Positions 17,731 through 17,825 of a stretch of 17,825 bases of DNA are shown here, piece after piece. Source of the DNA: Podochytrium sp. JEL0797 (Eukaryota > Chytridiomycota > Chytridiomycetes > Chytridiales > Chytriomycetaceae). Location: NCBI GenBank assembly GCA_027596195.1, contig JADGJG010000501.1:1-17825 (forward strand), written 5' to 3'. The number at the start of each line of letters is the position of its first letter. The stretch's first letter is position 1. The position numbers and the translations under genes were made by a program. Below the pieces are notes generated by a model, which did no database searches, was not told the origin of the DNA, and worked only from the letters and a program-made list of their open reading frames with translations.

Positions 17731-17825
17731 GATGTGACGGAGGCAATGAATCGGGCGTTGAAGGTGATGAGTGCGGCGGGGGCGGATGAGGCGTTTCGGG
17801 TCGGTGGGAATGCGTATCCGGTGGT
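17731..17825 (+). CDS. Coding-like stretch at the right edge, strand uncertain
   Basis: From 17731 to the edge the + strand is open and reads DVTEAMNRALKVMSAAGADE then AFRVGGNAYPVV, with G/T-ending codons like those in ECM29. The - strand is also open (TTGYAFPPTRNASSAPAAL and on) with C-ending codons, and would fit an upstream exon of the gene ending at 17556. I cannot choose between them and recognise neither. Confidence 0.25.

Noticed and set aside
1..17825. Alternative genetic code with TAA read as an amino acid
   Set aside because: TAA and TGA both end well-supported genes in this window (TAA at 16148-16150 and 14548-14550).
1..17825. Transposon or viral genes
   Set aside because: No transposase, integrase, reverse transcriptase or capsid-like frame was seen on either strand.

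Overview
This is a gene-dense stretch of eukaryotic nuclear DNA. Genes are split by many short GT-AG introns (mostly 45-100 nt), several with CTAAC/CTGAT-like branch sites. Intergenic gaps are small, AATAAA signals sit just past stop codons, and no operons, tRNA or rRNA genes were seen. The CK1 kinase resembles the fungal Hhp1/Hrr25 type. With the ECM29, SETD6/RKM4-like and B12D/NDUFA4-like genes this suggests a fungus. An early-diverging (chytrid-like) lineage is my guess, from the LRR-mucin-TM-SAM receptor-like protein; the sequence does not prove it.

Layout. (1) 1-2198, + strand: the C-terminal ~590 residues of the proteasome adaptor ECM29, cut by the left edge, with a 58-bp tandem repeat across its first visible exon/intron border. 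(2) 2762-6265, + strand: a 1055-residue protein with signal peptide, leucine-rich repeats on modular exons, a long Ser/Thr/Pro stalk, one membrane span and two cytoplasmic SAM-like domains. A decayed third SAM-like module lies downstream. (3) 9267-7133, - strand: a complete casein kinase 1 in seven exons. (4) 11533-9375, - strand: a SETD6/RKM4-like SET methyltransferase whose SET domain is split by a ~165-residue insert with Cys/His clusters and a SAP/ARMET-C-like helical segment. (5) 12078-14550, + strand: a tandem double purple acid phosphatase with signal peptide and GPI-type tail; each half carries one reading-frame lesion. (6) 15988-14733, - strand: a secreted, very acidic protein built from SRDD-type repeats. 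(7) 16631-16148 and 17180-16817, - strand: two tandem NDUFA4/B12D-family paralogues, each starting with an 11-nt coding exon. (8) The right edge has a terminal exon of an unrecognised - strand gene, a C14/G12 palindrome and an open coding-like stretch.

The genes look like unrelated housekeeping and cell-surface genes, not a cluster. Two pairs of duplications (the NDUFA4/B12D genes, the phosphatase domains) plus repeated SAM modules and protein repeats suggest that local tandem duplication is the main force shaping this locus. Exon boundaries were assigned by hand from splice signals, phase and family similarity recalled from memory; no alignment was run.
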